DNA from: Molanna angustata
Lineage: Eukaryota; Arthropoda; Insecta; Trichoptera; Molannidae
Assembly: GCA_963576475.1 (NCBI GenBank)
Contig: OY754980.1
Coordinates: 3,715,306-3,779,305, forward strand
Length of the DNA stretch: 64,000 bases
Direction: 5' to 3'
In this document: piece after piece, positions 54,145 through 64,000 of the stretch
Position numbering within the stretch: position 1 is the first letter of the stretch
How the letters are laid out: each line of letters starts with the position of its first letter
The notes under the pieces: model-generated
Seen by the model: the letters and a program-made list of their open reading frames with translations, nothing else
What the model was told of the DNA's origin: nothing
Database searches by the model: none
Translations under genes and position numbers: made by a program

Positions 54145-54975
54145 TTTATACATACACACATACCATCACGCCATGTCCCTCACGGGGTAGGCAGAGAGAA
54201 CCAAACGCCACTTACTTCTATCTTGACATACATTCATCGCCTCGTCAACATTCATACATCGTCTGTTGTTCACGCTTCTAACATTTCCGTCTTTCAAAAT
54301 ACCGTTCACATGGACGTGCCATCCCTTCCTTGGGCGGCCCCGATGTGTTCATTTTAATTCTATTAATAACATCTTTCTTTATCCTACATTCTTTCCGTAT
54401 GTCCTCATTTCTGATCCTGTCATACATCGTTCTATTACAGATTCTTCTTAGCGATCTCATTTCAACTGCAATTATTCTACTTTCGTGCGACTTCTGCCAT
54501 GTCCAGGTATCACTTGCTTACGTCAAGGTTGGCACTACGATAGCGTTATGAATGGCAACTTTAGCATCCTTAGATATGTAGCGGTCATTCATAACTGATG
54601 TTAAGTGCTCCATTCACTCTGTTTCCTGCCATAACTCTTCTTTCGATCTCCTTATCAATCCGTCCATTCCGTTGAAACATGCTTCCCAGATAGACATATT
54701 CGTCGACTTGCTCGAACCATTCGTTCTCTACTTTTATTTGGCACGCTGTTCTGCTTTCACTCTTCGCAAACACCATAACCTTTGATTTGCTGGCATTCAT
54801 CCTCAGTCCGTTCTCTATGCATCCTTCATATACTATACTTACAAGATACTGTAGATCTTCCATACTTTCTGCTAACAGAACTTTATCGTCTGCATACATC
54901 AAATCTCGCACTATACTAACAGTACCTACTCAATTTCAGGCCCTTGCTTTCATCCTTAAGGGGTCTTATGCATAA
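54145..54975 (-). mobile_element. RTE-like retrotransposon, 5'-truncated, with the same internal deletion as at 47.8 kb
   Basis: Minus strand: RDLMYADDKVLLAESMEDLQ (motif C), YEGCIENGLRMNASKSKVMV, CQIKVENEWFEQVDEYVYLG, RIDKEIERRVMAGN, a frameshift near 54597, the ETWTWQ region, MRSLRRICNRTMYDR, then the deletion join NTSGPPKEGMARPCERYFER and the family 3' end. Confidence 0.85.
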
Positions 54976-55496
54976 ATCAATAATTATTTATTAGTAGGTA
55001 TATAAAATTTACATTTGGTTATATTTTTTTACACCAAACTTTTTTAACAGTTTGTCAGTGCAAGCTCATCTCGTACACTACAAATAAATAGTTATTCAAT
55101 CATCAATACAAATCTAAACGTACTATCAAAATTAAACCAAAAAAATAATTAAAAAGTTGGAAGTCCGCCAGTGTACAATTACATTTGTTTATATTATGTA
55201 CGGAGAGATGTATAAATAAATAAATAAACCATTTTACAGTGAAAATAAAACACAAACAGAACAATTAAAATTATGTAAGTCGAAAAGAAAAAAATATATG
55301 AATTTAATCAATTTAAACAATTCAAAATAAAGTAAATCAAAAACACAGCAATGAAAAACAAGGCAATTTAGAACAAAAATGGAATACCTATCGAAAGCAA
55401 TGAAAATTAGGTATGCTACGTGTAAAATTGTTTTAAATAAATTTTTATCTATTTCTTGTCTTTCATCACAGTACAGTATGTTTAGGTAGTTTATTG
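54976..55496. other. spacer, nothing recognised
   Basis: AT-rich; no supported feature. Confidence 0.35.
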
Positions 55497-55740
55497 AATA
55501 GTGTCGGCACATACATTTCTCGATTCATTCACGTCCATGCACCGTCTGATACACGCTCTCCTATTATTCTTACTTCCAATATCTCCATCCATCAAAATCT
55601 CACTTATGTGATCGTAAATACAAACTTTTCTTTGGCTTACCTCCAACCTTTAATACAAGATCATCACTCATTCTTTATATGTGACCAGACGACCTTAATT
55701 TATTATTAAAGCCACCAAACCAAACCACATTATATATAAC
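55497..55740 (-). mobile_element. highly diverged RTE-like 3' fragment
   Basis: cattcacgtccatgcaccgt then ctgatacacgctctcctatt parallels the family sequence cgtccacattcatgcatcgt then ctcatacatgctcgtctatt. Low identity; old copy or sister family. Confidence 0.55.
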
Positions 55741-55988
55741 CTTAGGTGGTTATTAAAATTGTTACTGTACTGTCAGAAGAATTAAAAATACTTTTAAGAT
55801 AGAGTAAGAACTGAAAATTTGACAATTTGGAGGATTCGATATATTGTGAGAATAACTGTGTCAAAAGAATATACTCATTAAGAAATCGGAGACAGTCAAA
55901 CGATTAAATGTAAACTGACCTATTAAATAAGTAGTGCGAGTTCAAATGCTTTGGTCATATTTATTTATTTATTTATTTATTTATATAA

Positions 55989-56025
55989 GCATGAAAAACA
56001 GGCTAGAAGCCCACTGGTTTCATGC
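55989..56025 (-). other. two-stem hairpin in LINE 3' UTR (copy H6)
   Basis: RNA sense is minus. Outer stem GCATGAAA/TTTCATGC (8 bp), 5' spacer CCAGT, inner GGGC/GCCT with loop TTCTA, 3' spacer GTT. Confidence 0.7.
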
Positions 56026-56282
56026 ATTTATGAACATATATATAATGTATGGAATGATTGGACGATTGAATTATCATCCACACCCCATACATGAACGCAC
56101 GTACATAATTTTTACTCAGTCATACATTCAGCATTTTTACAAAAAGAATACATAATTAATAAAAATGAGAGAAAAAAAAAACAAACATTAATATAACAAG
56201 AAACATTCAAAGCGGTAACTAGTATATATTATGTTATCAAAATTGGCACGTTCTTAAAGCACTCTTGAACAATGCCCGTGAT

Positions 56283-59200
56283 TGTGAAAATATATCGACA
56301 TTATCATATTGATAGTGTAGTCTGTTGTATTGTCTGAGTGACCGTGGTAAAGGAGCATGGAAGGAGCGTGGTAAAGGAGCATGATTGTGTATGTAAATAT
56401 ATCGACATTATCATATTGATAGTGTAGTCTGTTGTATTGTCTGAGTGACCGTGGTAAAGGAGCATGGAAGGAGCGTGGTAAAGGAGCATGATTGTGTATG
56501 TAAATATATCGACATTATCATATTGATAGTGTAGTCTGTTGTATTGTCTGAGTGACCGTGGTAAAGGAGCATGGAAGGAGCGTGGTAAAGGAGCATGATT
56601 GTGTATGTAAATATATCGACATTATCATATTGATAGTGTAGTCTGTTGTATTGTCTGAGTGACCGTGGTAAAGGAGCATGGAAGGAGCGTGGTAAAGGAG
56701 CATGATTGTGTATGTAAATATATCGACATTATCATATTGATAGTGTAGTCTGTTGTATTGTCTGAGTGACCGTGGTAAAGGAGCATGGAAGGAGCGTGGT
56801 AAAGGAGCATGATTGTGTATGTAAATATATCGACATTATCATATTGATAGTGTAGTCTGTTGTATTGTCTGAGTGACCGTGGTAAAGGAGCATGGAAGGA
56901 GCGTGGTAAAGGAGCATGATTGTGTATGTAAATATATCGACATTATCATATTGATAGTGTAGTCTGTTGTATTGTCTGAGTGACCGTGGTAAAGGAGCAT
57001 GGAAGGAGCGTGGTAAAGGAGCATGATTGTGTATGTAAATATATCGACATTATCATATTGATAGTGTAGTCTGTTGTATTGTCTGAGTGACCGTGGTAAA
57101 GGAGCATGGAAGGAGCGTGGTAAAGGAGCATGATTGTGTATGTAAATATATCGACATTATCATATTGATAGTGTAGTCTGTTGTATTGTCTGAGTGACCG
57201 TGGTAAAGGAGCATGGAAGGAGCGTGGTAAAGGAGCATGATTGTGTATGTAAATATATCGACATTATCATATTGATAGTGTAGTCTGTTGTATTGTCTGA
57301 GTGACCGTGGTAAAGGAGCATGGAAGGAGCGTGGTAAAGGAGCATGATTGTGTATGTAAATATATCGACATTATCATATTGATAGTGTAGTCTGTTGTAT
57401 TGTCTGAGTGACCGTGGTAAAGGAGCATGGAAGGAGCGTGGTAAAGGAGCATGATTGTGTATGTAAATATATCGACATTATCATATTGATAGTGTAGTCT
57501 GTTGTATTGTCTGAGTGACCGTGGTAAAGGAGCATGGAAGGAGCGTGGTAAAGGAGCATGATTGTGTATGTAAATATATCGACATTATCATATTGATAGT
57601 GTAGTCTGTTGTATTGTCTGAGTGACCGTGGTAAAGGAGCATGGAAGGAGCGTGGTAAAGGAGCATGATTGTGTATGTAAATATATCGACATTATCATAT
57701 TGATAGTGTAGTCTGTTGTATTGTCTGAGTGACCGTGGTAAAGGAGCATGGAAGGAGCGTGGTAAAGGAGCATGATTGTGTATGTAAATATATCGACATT
57801 ATCATATTGATAGTGTAGTCTGTTGTATTGTCTGAGTGACCGTGGTAAAGGAGCATGGAAGGAGCGTGGTAAAGGAGCATGATTGTGTATGTAAATATAT
57901 CGACATTATCATATTGATAGTGTAGTCTGTTGTATTGTCTGAGTGACCGTGGTAAAGGAGCATGGAAGGAGCGTGGTAAAGGAGCATGATTGTGTATGTA
58001 AATATATCGACATTATCATATTGATAGTGTAGTCTGTTGTATTGTCTGAGTGACCGTGGTAAAGGAGCATGGAAGGAGCGTGGTAAAGGAGCATGATTGT
58101 GTATGTAAATATATCGACATTATCATATTGATAGTGAAGTCTGTTGTATTGTCTGAGTGACCGTGGTAAAGGAGCATGGAAGGAGCGTGGTAAAGGAGCA
58201 TGATTGTGTATGTAAATATATCGACATTATCATATTGATAGTGTAGTCTGTTGTATTGTCTGAGTGACCGTGGTAAAGGAGCATGGAAGGAGCGTGGTAA
58301 AGGAGCATGATTGTGTATGTAAATATATCGACATTATCATATTGATAGTGTAGTCTGTTGTATTGTCTGAGTGACCGTGGTAAAGGAGCATGGAAGGAGC
58401 GTGGTAAAGGAGCATGATTGTGTATGTAAATATATCGACATTATCATATTGATAGTGTAGTCTGTTGTATTGTCTGAGTGACCGTGGTAAAGGAGCATGG
58501 AAGGAGCGTGGTAAAGGAGCATGATTGTGTATGTAAATATATCGACATTATCATATTGATAGTGTAGTCTGTTGTATTGTCTGAGTGACCGTGGTAAAGG
58601 AGCATGGAAGGAGCGTGGTAAAGGAGCATGATTGTGTATGAAAATATATCGACATTATCATATTGATAGTGTAGTCTGTTGTATTGTCTGAGTGACCGTG
58701 GTAAAGGAGCATGGAAGGAGCGTGGTAAAGGAGCATGATTGTGTATGTAAATATATCGACATTATCATATTGATAGTGTAGTCTGTTGTATTGTCTGAGT
58801 GACCGTGGTAAAGGAGCATGGAAGGAGCGTGGTAAAGGAGCATGATTGTGTATGTAAATATATCGACATTATCATATTGATAGTGTAGTCTGTTGTATTG
58901 TCTGAGTGACCGTGGTAAAGGAGCATGGAAGGAGCGTGGTAAAGGAGCATGATTGTGTATGAAAATATATCGACATTATCATATTGATAGTGTAGTCTGT
59001 TGTATTGTCTGAGTGACCGTGGTAAAGGAGCATGGAAGGAGCGTGGTAAAGGAGCATGATTGTGTATGTAAATATATCGACATTATCATATTGATAGTGT
59101 AGTCTGTTGTATTGTCTGAGTGACCGTGGTAAAGGAGCATGGAAGGAGCGTGGTAAAGGAGCATGATTGTGTATGTAAATATATCGACATTATCATATTG

Positions 59201-62200
59201 ATAGTGTAGTCTGTTGTATTGTCTGAGTGACCGTGGTAAAGGAGCATGGAAGGAGCGTGGTAAAGGAGCATGATTGTGTATGTAAATATATCGACATTAT
59301 CATATTGATAGTGTAGTCTGTTGTATTGTCTGAGTGACCGTGGTAAAGGAGCATGGAAGGAGCGTGGTAAAGGAGCATGATTGTGTATGAAAATATATCG
59401 ACATTATCATATTGATAGTGTATTCTGTTGTATTGTCTGAGTGACCGTGGTAAAGGAGCATGGAAGGAGCGTGGTAAAGGAGCATGATTGTGTATGTAAA
59501 TATATCGACATTATCATATTGATAGTGTAGTCTGTTGTATTGTCTGAGTGACCGTGGTAAAGGAGCATGGAAGGAGCGTGGTAAAGGAGCATGATTGTGT
59601 ATGTAAATATATCGACATTATCATATTGATAGTGTAGTCTGTTGTATTGTCTGAGTGACCGTGGTAAAGGAGCATGGAAGGAGCGTGGTAAAGGAGCATG
59701 GAAGGAGCGTGGTAAAGGAGCATGATTGTGTATGTAAATATATCGACATTATCATATTGATAGTGTAGTCTGTTGTATTGTCTGAGTGACCGTGGTAAAG
59801 GAGCATGGAAGGAGCGTGGTAAAGGAGCATGATTGTGTATGTAAATATATCGACATTATCATATTGATAGTGTAGTCTGTTGTATTGTCTGAGTGACCGT
59901 GGTAAAGGAGCATGGAAGGAGCGTGGTAAAGGAGCATGATTGTGTATGTAAATATATCGACATTATCATATTGATAGTGTAGTCTCTTGTATTGTCTGAG
60001 TGACCGTGGTAAAGGAGCATGGAAGGAGCGTGGTAAAGGAGCATGGAAGGAGCGTGGTAAAGGAGCATGATTGTGTATGTAAATATATCGACATTATCAT
60101 ATTGATATTGTAGTCTGTTGTATTGTCTGAGTGACCGTGGTAAAGGAGCATGGAAGGAGCGTGGTAAAGGAGCATGATTGTGTATGTAAATATATCGACA
60201 TTATCATATTGATAGTGTAGTCTGTTGTATTGTCTGAGTGACCGTGGTAAAGGAGCATGGAAGGAGCGTGGTAAAGGAGCATGATTGTGTATGTAAATAT
60301 ATCGACATTATCATATTGATAGTGTAGTCTGTTGTATTGTCTGAGTGACCGTGGTAAAGGAGCATGGAAGGAGCGTGGTAAAGGAGCATGATTGTGTATG
60401 TAAATATATCGACATTATCATATTGATAGTGTAGTCTGTTGTATTGTCTGAGTGACCGTGGTAAAGGAGCATGGAAGGAGCGTGGTAAAGGAGCATGATT
60501 GTGTATGTAAATATATCGACATTATCATATTGATAGTGTAGTCTGTTGTATTGTCTGAGTGACCGTGGTAAAGGAGCATGGAAGGAGCGTGGTAAAGGAG
60601 CATGATTGTGTATGTAAATATATCGACATTATCATATTGATAGTGTAGTCTGTTGTATTGTCTGAGTGACCGTGGTAAAGGAGCATGGAAGGAGCGTGGT
60701 AAAGGAGCATGATTGTGTATGTAAATATATCGACATTATCATATTGATAGTGTAGTCTGTTGTATTGTCTGAGTGACCGTGGTAAAGGAGCATGGAAGGA
60801 GCGTGGTAAAGGAGCATGATTGTGTATGTAAATATATCGACATTATCATATTGATAGTGTAGTCTGTTGTATTGTCTGAGTGACCGTGGTAAAGGAGCAT
60901 GGAAGGAGCGTGGTAAAGGAGCATGATTGTGTATGTAAATATATCGACATTATCATATTGATAGTGTAGTCTGTTGTATTGTCTGAGTGACCGTGGTAAA
61001 GGAGCATGGAAGGAGCGTGGTAAAGGAGCATGATTGTGTATGTAAATATATCGACATTATCATATTGATAGTGTAGTCTGTTGTATTGTCTGAGTGACCG
61101 TGGTAAAGGAGCATGGAAGGAGCGTGGTAAAGGAGCATGATTGTGTATGTAAATATATCGACATTATCATATTGATAGTATAGTCTGTTGTATTGTCTGA
61201 GTGACCGTGGTAAAGGAGCATGGAAGGAGCGTGGTAAAGGAGCATGATTGTGTATGTAAATATATCGACATTATCATATTGATAGTGTAGTCTGTTGTAT
61301 TGTCTGAGTGACCGTGGTAAAGGAGCATGGAAGGAGCGTGGTAAAGGAGCATGATTGTGTATGTAAATATATCGACATTATCATATTGATAGTGTAGTCT
61401 GTTGTATTGTCTGAGTGACCGTGGTAAAGGAGCATGGAAGGAGCGTGGTAAAGGAGCATGATTGTGTATGTAAATATATCGACATTATCATATTGATAGT
61501 GTAGTCTGTTGTATTGTCTGAGTGACCGTGGTAAAGGAGCATGGAAGGAGCGTGGTAAAGGAGCATGATTGTGTATGTAAATATATCGACATTATCATAT
61601 TGATAGTGTAGTCTGTTGTATTGTCTGAGTGACCGTGGTAAAGGAGCATGGAAGGAGCGTGGTAAAGGAGCATGATTGTGTATGTAAATATATCCACATT
61701 ATCATATTGATAGTGTAGTCTGTTGTATTGTCTGAGTGACCGTGGTAAAGGAGCATGGAAGGAGCGTGGTAAAGGAGCATGATTGTGTATGTAAATATAT
61801 CGACATTATCATATTGATAGTGTAGTCTGTTGTATTGTCTGAGTGACCGTGGTAAAGGAGCATGGAAGGAGCGTGGTAAAGGAGCATGATTGTGTATGTA
61901 AATATATCGACATTATCATATTGATAGTGTAGTCTGTTGTATTGTCTGAGTGACCGTGGTAAAGGAGCATGGAAGGAGCGTGGTAAAGGAGCATGATTGT
62001 GTATGTAAATATATCGACATTATCATATTGATAGTGTAGTCTGTTGTATTGTCTGAGTGACCGTGGTAAAGGAGCATGGAAGGAGCGTGGTAAAGGAGCA
62101 TGATTGTGTATGAAAATATATCGACATTATCATATTGATAGTGTAGTCTGTTGTATTGTCTGAGTGACCGTGGTAAAGGAGCATGGAAGGAGCGTGGTAA

Positions 62201-62296
62201 AGGAGCATGATTGTGTATGTAAATATATCGACATTATCATATTGATAGTGTAGTCTGTTGTATTGTCTGAGTGACCGTGGTAAAGGAGCATGGAAG
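56283..62296. repeat. 107-bp tandem array, about 56 units
   Basis: Unit (plus strand): atatatcgacattatcatat, tgatagtgtagtctgttgta, ttgtctgagtgaccgtggta, aaggagcatggaaggagcgt, ggtaaaggagcatgattgtg, tatgtaa. Spacing is 107 bp throughout except for two units lengthened by 24 bp (near 59690 and 60035), where the sub-repeat ggaaggagcgtggtaaagga+gcat is present once more. Only about a dozen single-base variants were seen in 6 kb, including gtatgaaaat at about 58639, 58960, 59388 and 62110. About 80 bp of the unit is LINE coding sequence. Confidence 0.95.
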
Positions 62297-62860
62297 CCCA
62301 GGTTTGTATTGTAATGCGAGATGTTAAAGATGTTTCGCAATCTGGAGCATGTTCTTATGGGTATATTTATCTTAACAAGTTCGAGCAAATTGGGGGCACT
62401 TAAGTCACAGTGAATAATTTTGTGAATTGTGATTAAATCTGTCATGTTCCTCCTATATGATAGTGATTGCATTTCGAAATAATTTAATCTATCATTGTAC
62501 GTTTCGAGTTGATCTGAGACTCCAGTACGATAGGCAAGAATTCGTGTTAATCTTCTCTGTATGCTTTCAACTCTTCTTGAGTGTATCTGATAGTTAGGGC
62601 ACCAAACCACTGAGCAGTGTTCGAGAGTACCTACTTCTGACAAACGCTTTATACAAAGAGATCGATAGGATAGGGGACTGAAATTCTTTCGATGACCTCA
62701 GTATAAATCCTAGAACCTTTGAAGACTTTTTAGATAAATTATCTATATGAATATTAAATTTTAATTTGGAGTCCAAGGTTACACCGAGATCATTGACTGA
62801 TTGGACCAACTGCATTCTGAAATGTTTTACAACGTCAGTGTGTTGTATAATAAACAAGAC

Positions 62861-63537
62861 AAGACCCGAATGTACACTATGTACAGCCCCAGGTAACTAA
62901 ATAATAACTCCTAACCTCATTGAAGTATTTAGTATTATTAAATAAGCAATTGTGTTGCAGAGGCATCACTAACTAAATACTAAATACTACGACAAACTTA
63001 AGGTCGATGGCGTAGCATTTTACATTATTGCGTATGAAGATAAGAGATATGTAGATAGTTTTCTATGGGTTTAGACTGACGTTTAAAATGTTTTTGTCAT
63101 AACAACACAGACACATGTAAGCAAGCTCACACTGACAGCTCGATGTCACGATTTTTCTGAAATTGCAGCGAATTATCGGTATCTCGTATAGATCGCTGAA
63201 TACTCTGTGTGGTATTTGATTTGACAAAATTACCAAATACATATTCAACGAAGCCGATAAAATCATCATCTACCGAAAACATCTCTTATTTTAGTATTTA
63301 ACCACTCGTTAGGTTCCTCGCTTTCAACCTTACTTTTTGACAGTTCGCAAATGTTAGTTTACGTCGATGTGCATGCGCTAAGTATTTAGATATGTCTCTG
63401 CAATGCAATTCTCATACAAAAACTTCGTAGCATCCTCAAGTTAGGAAGCCGCGTGATCTCCTAACTTAAGTGAGCGACTGTGCAATGAAAGCTAGGTTGG
63501 TATTTAGTATTTAGGTAGGACTCTGCATTCGGACCCT
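62861..63537 (-). mobile_element. PIF/Harbinger-like MITE, copy 2 (inverted relative to copy 1)
   Basis: Collinear with copy 1 read in reverse: gacccgaatgtaca at left, ctctgcattcggacccta at right, actaaatactaaatac blocks, and a remnant of the same short frame (MFSVDDDFIGFVEYVFGNF, broken by a stop after DIELSV). It sits directly at the 5' side of the LINE and probably inserted into it. Confidence 0.65.
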
Positions 63538-64000
63538 AGTCTAATACTACGTCATATTAATCGTTTAAAATAATTTGTACATCACTAGGCGAACCGAAAT
63601 TTAGTTGTGAATCAAAAAGTATCTAAATTCAAATTGCGAGTTTGCAAATTCGTGCGCTGCATATTAAATGAATATATTCGCTTGATAAAATGATTATAGT
63701 TAGTTTGCATATTATTATAATGTAAGCGATTCGTGTCCTTCGACAAATACTAGGGATAAACATCAGATAGGGGTCAACTGCATTAAGACGTTCCAATTAC
63801 AAGTCATGTCATGGTGACATATTAATATTTAACTAAAATACCAACACGAATATTCATTTGACAAATTCTACACGCGTTATAAAATTTCATAAATTTAAAC
63901 TTAAGTCGTAAATTGAACCTTAAGGTATAAATAAAATATAGGTATTGATTTTTATTTATGTGATTAATAATTAGGTAAGTTTTAGTCACGCTATAATAAT
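63538..64000. other. AT-rich spacer to the window end
   Basis: No supported feature. Confidence 0.35.

Larger units (their letters stand above)
55960..62860 (-). pseudogene. LINE RT C-terminus and 3' UTR, expanded by a 107-bp tandem array
   Basis: Minus strand from 62857: VNDLGVTLDSKLKFNIHIDN, SKKSSKVLGFILRSSKEF, LEHCSVVWCPNYQIHSRRVE, IQRRLTRILAYR, HAPLPRSLRQYNRLHYQYDN and VDIF. At this point the array begins (62296 down to about 56283). Beyond it, VDIF is followed in the unique sequence by SQSRALFKSALRTCQF and stop (about 56235), the true C-terminus. A 3' UTR hairpin (55989-56025) and an (AAAT)n tail (55960-55984) follow. One frameshift near 62640. The 5' side is cut by a Harbinger-like element. 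Confidence 0.82.

Noticed and set aside
56304..62101. Dozens of 61-codon minus-strand frames of identical sequence
   Set aside because: They are frames created by the 107-bp array. The unit length is not a multiple of three, so no continuous product is possible, and the source is a LINE fragment.
56283..62296. CRISPR-like regular repeat
   Set aside because: Contiguous 107-bp tandem units without unique spacers, in a eukaryotic genome with no cas genes.
62023..62643. 206-codon minus-strand frame as a real gene
   Set aside because: The first two thirds are LINE RT C-terminus; the tail is array sequence. Annotated as part of the LINE instead.

Overview
The window is nuclear DNA of an insect, most likely a moth or butterfly. 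It is AT-rich, has split genes, and is dominated by non-LTR retrotransposons with microsatellite tails, small inverted-repeat elements (MITEs), tRNA-derived SINEs, and relics of hAT, mariner and PIF/Harbinger-like transposons. There are no operons, bacterial genes or CRISPR arrays. The order assignment is inferred from the repeat landscape and from an insect-type HIF protein.

Only one host gene is recognised with confidence: the alpha subunit of hypoxia-inducible factor (HIF-1alpha, Drosophila similar/sima), on the minus strand. Five consecutive coding exons are visible at 42000-41813 (bHLH), 40158-39983 (start of PAS-A), 37412-37221 (rest of PAS-A), 33570-33209 (linker and start of PAS-B) and 27979-27873 (middle of PAS-B). 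All splice sites are canonical and the codon phases join. The start exon and everything after mid PAS-B were not found. Introns of 1.7-5.2 kb are filled with transposon debris.

Layout: 1-4.9 kb holds a Ty3/gypsy-like element with gag and an in-frame deleted pol, a tandem-repeat leader and an LTR-like block. 4.9-6.0 kb is a hAT relic. 6.4-27 kb is an intergenic mosaic: RTE-like fragments, MITE families A and B, a PIF/Harbinger-like MITE, SINEs, a solo LTR with primer-binding site, a 1.4 kb inverted-repeat element with palindrome arrays, a fold-back element and many LINE ends. 27.8-42.0 kb is the HIF gene with nested insertions. 42.4-46.2 kb is an RTE-like retrotransposon with an 889-codon open frame inserted, with a 10-bp target duplication, into another LINE. 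46.5-56 kb has more LINE ends, two long TA arrays and a 59-bp minisatellite. 56.3-62.3 kb is a nearly uniform array of about 56 copies of a 107-bp unit that grew inside the reading frame of a LINE. 62.9-63.5 kb is a second, inverted PIF/Harbinger-like copy.

The most noteworthy structure is a two-stem hairpin in the 3' untranslated region of six independent LINE copies. Its sequence differs between copies but its geometry and pairing are kept. Next are the 107-bp array made from LINE coding sequence, tandem duplications at LINE ends that look like reverse-transcriptase template jumps, palindrome arrays (ATCGGCCGAT, seven copies) near the ends of an inverted-repeat element, and a triplicated seven-residue repeat inside HIF exon D.
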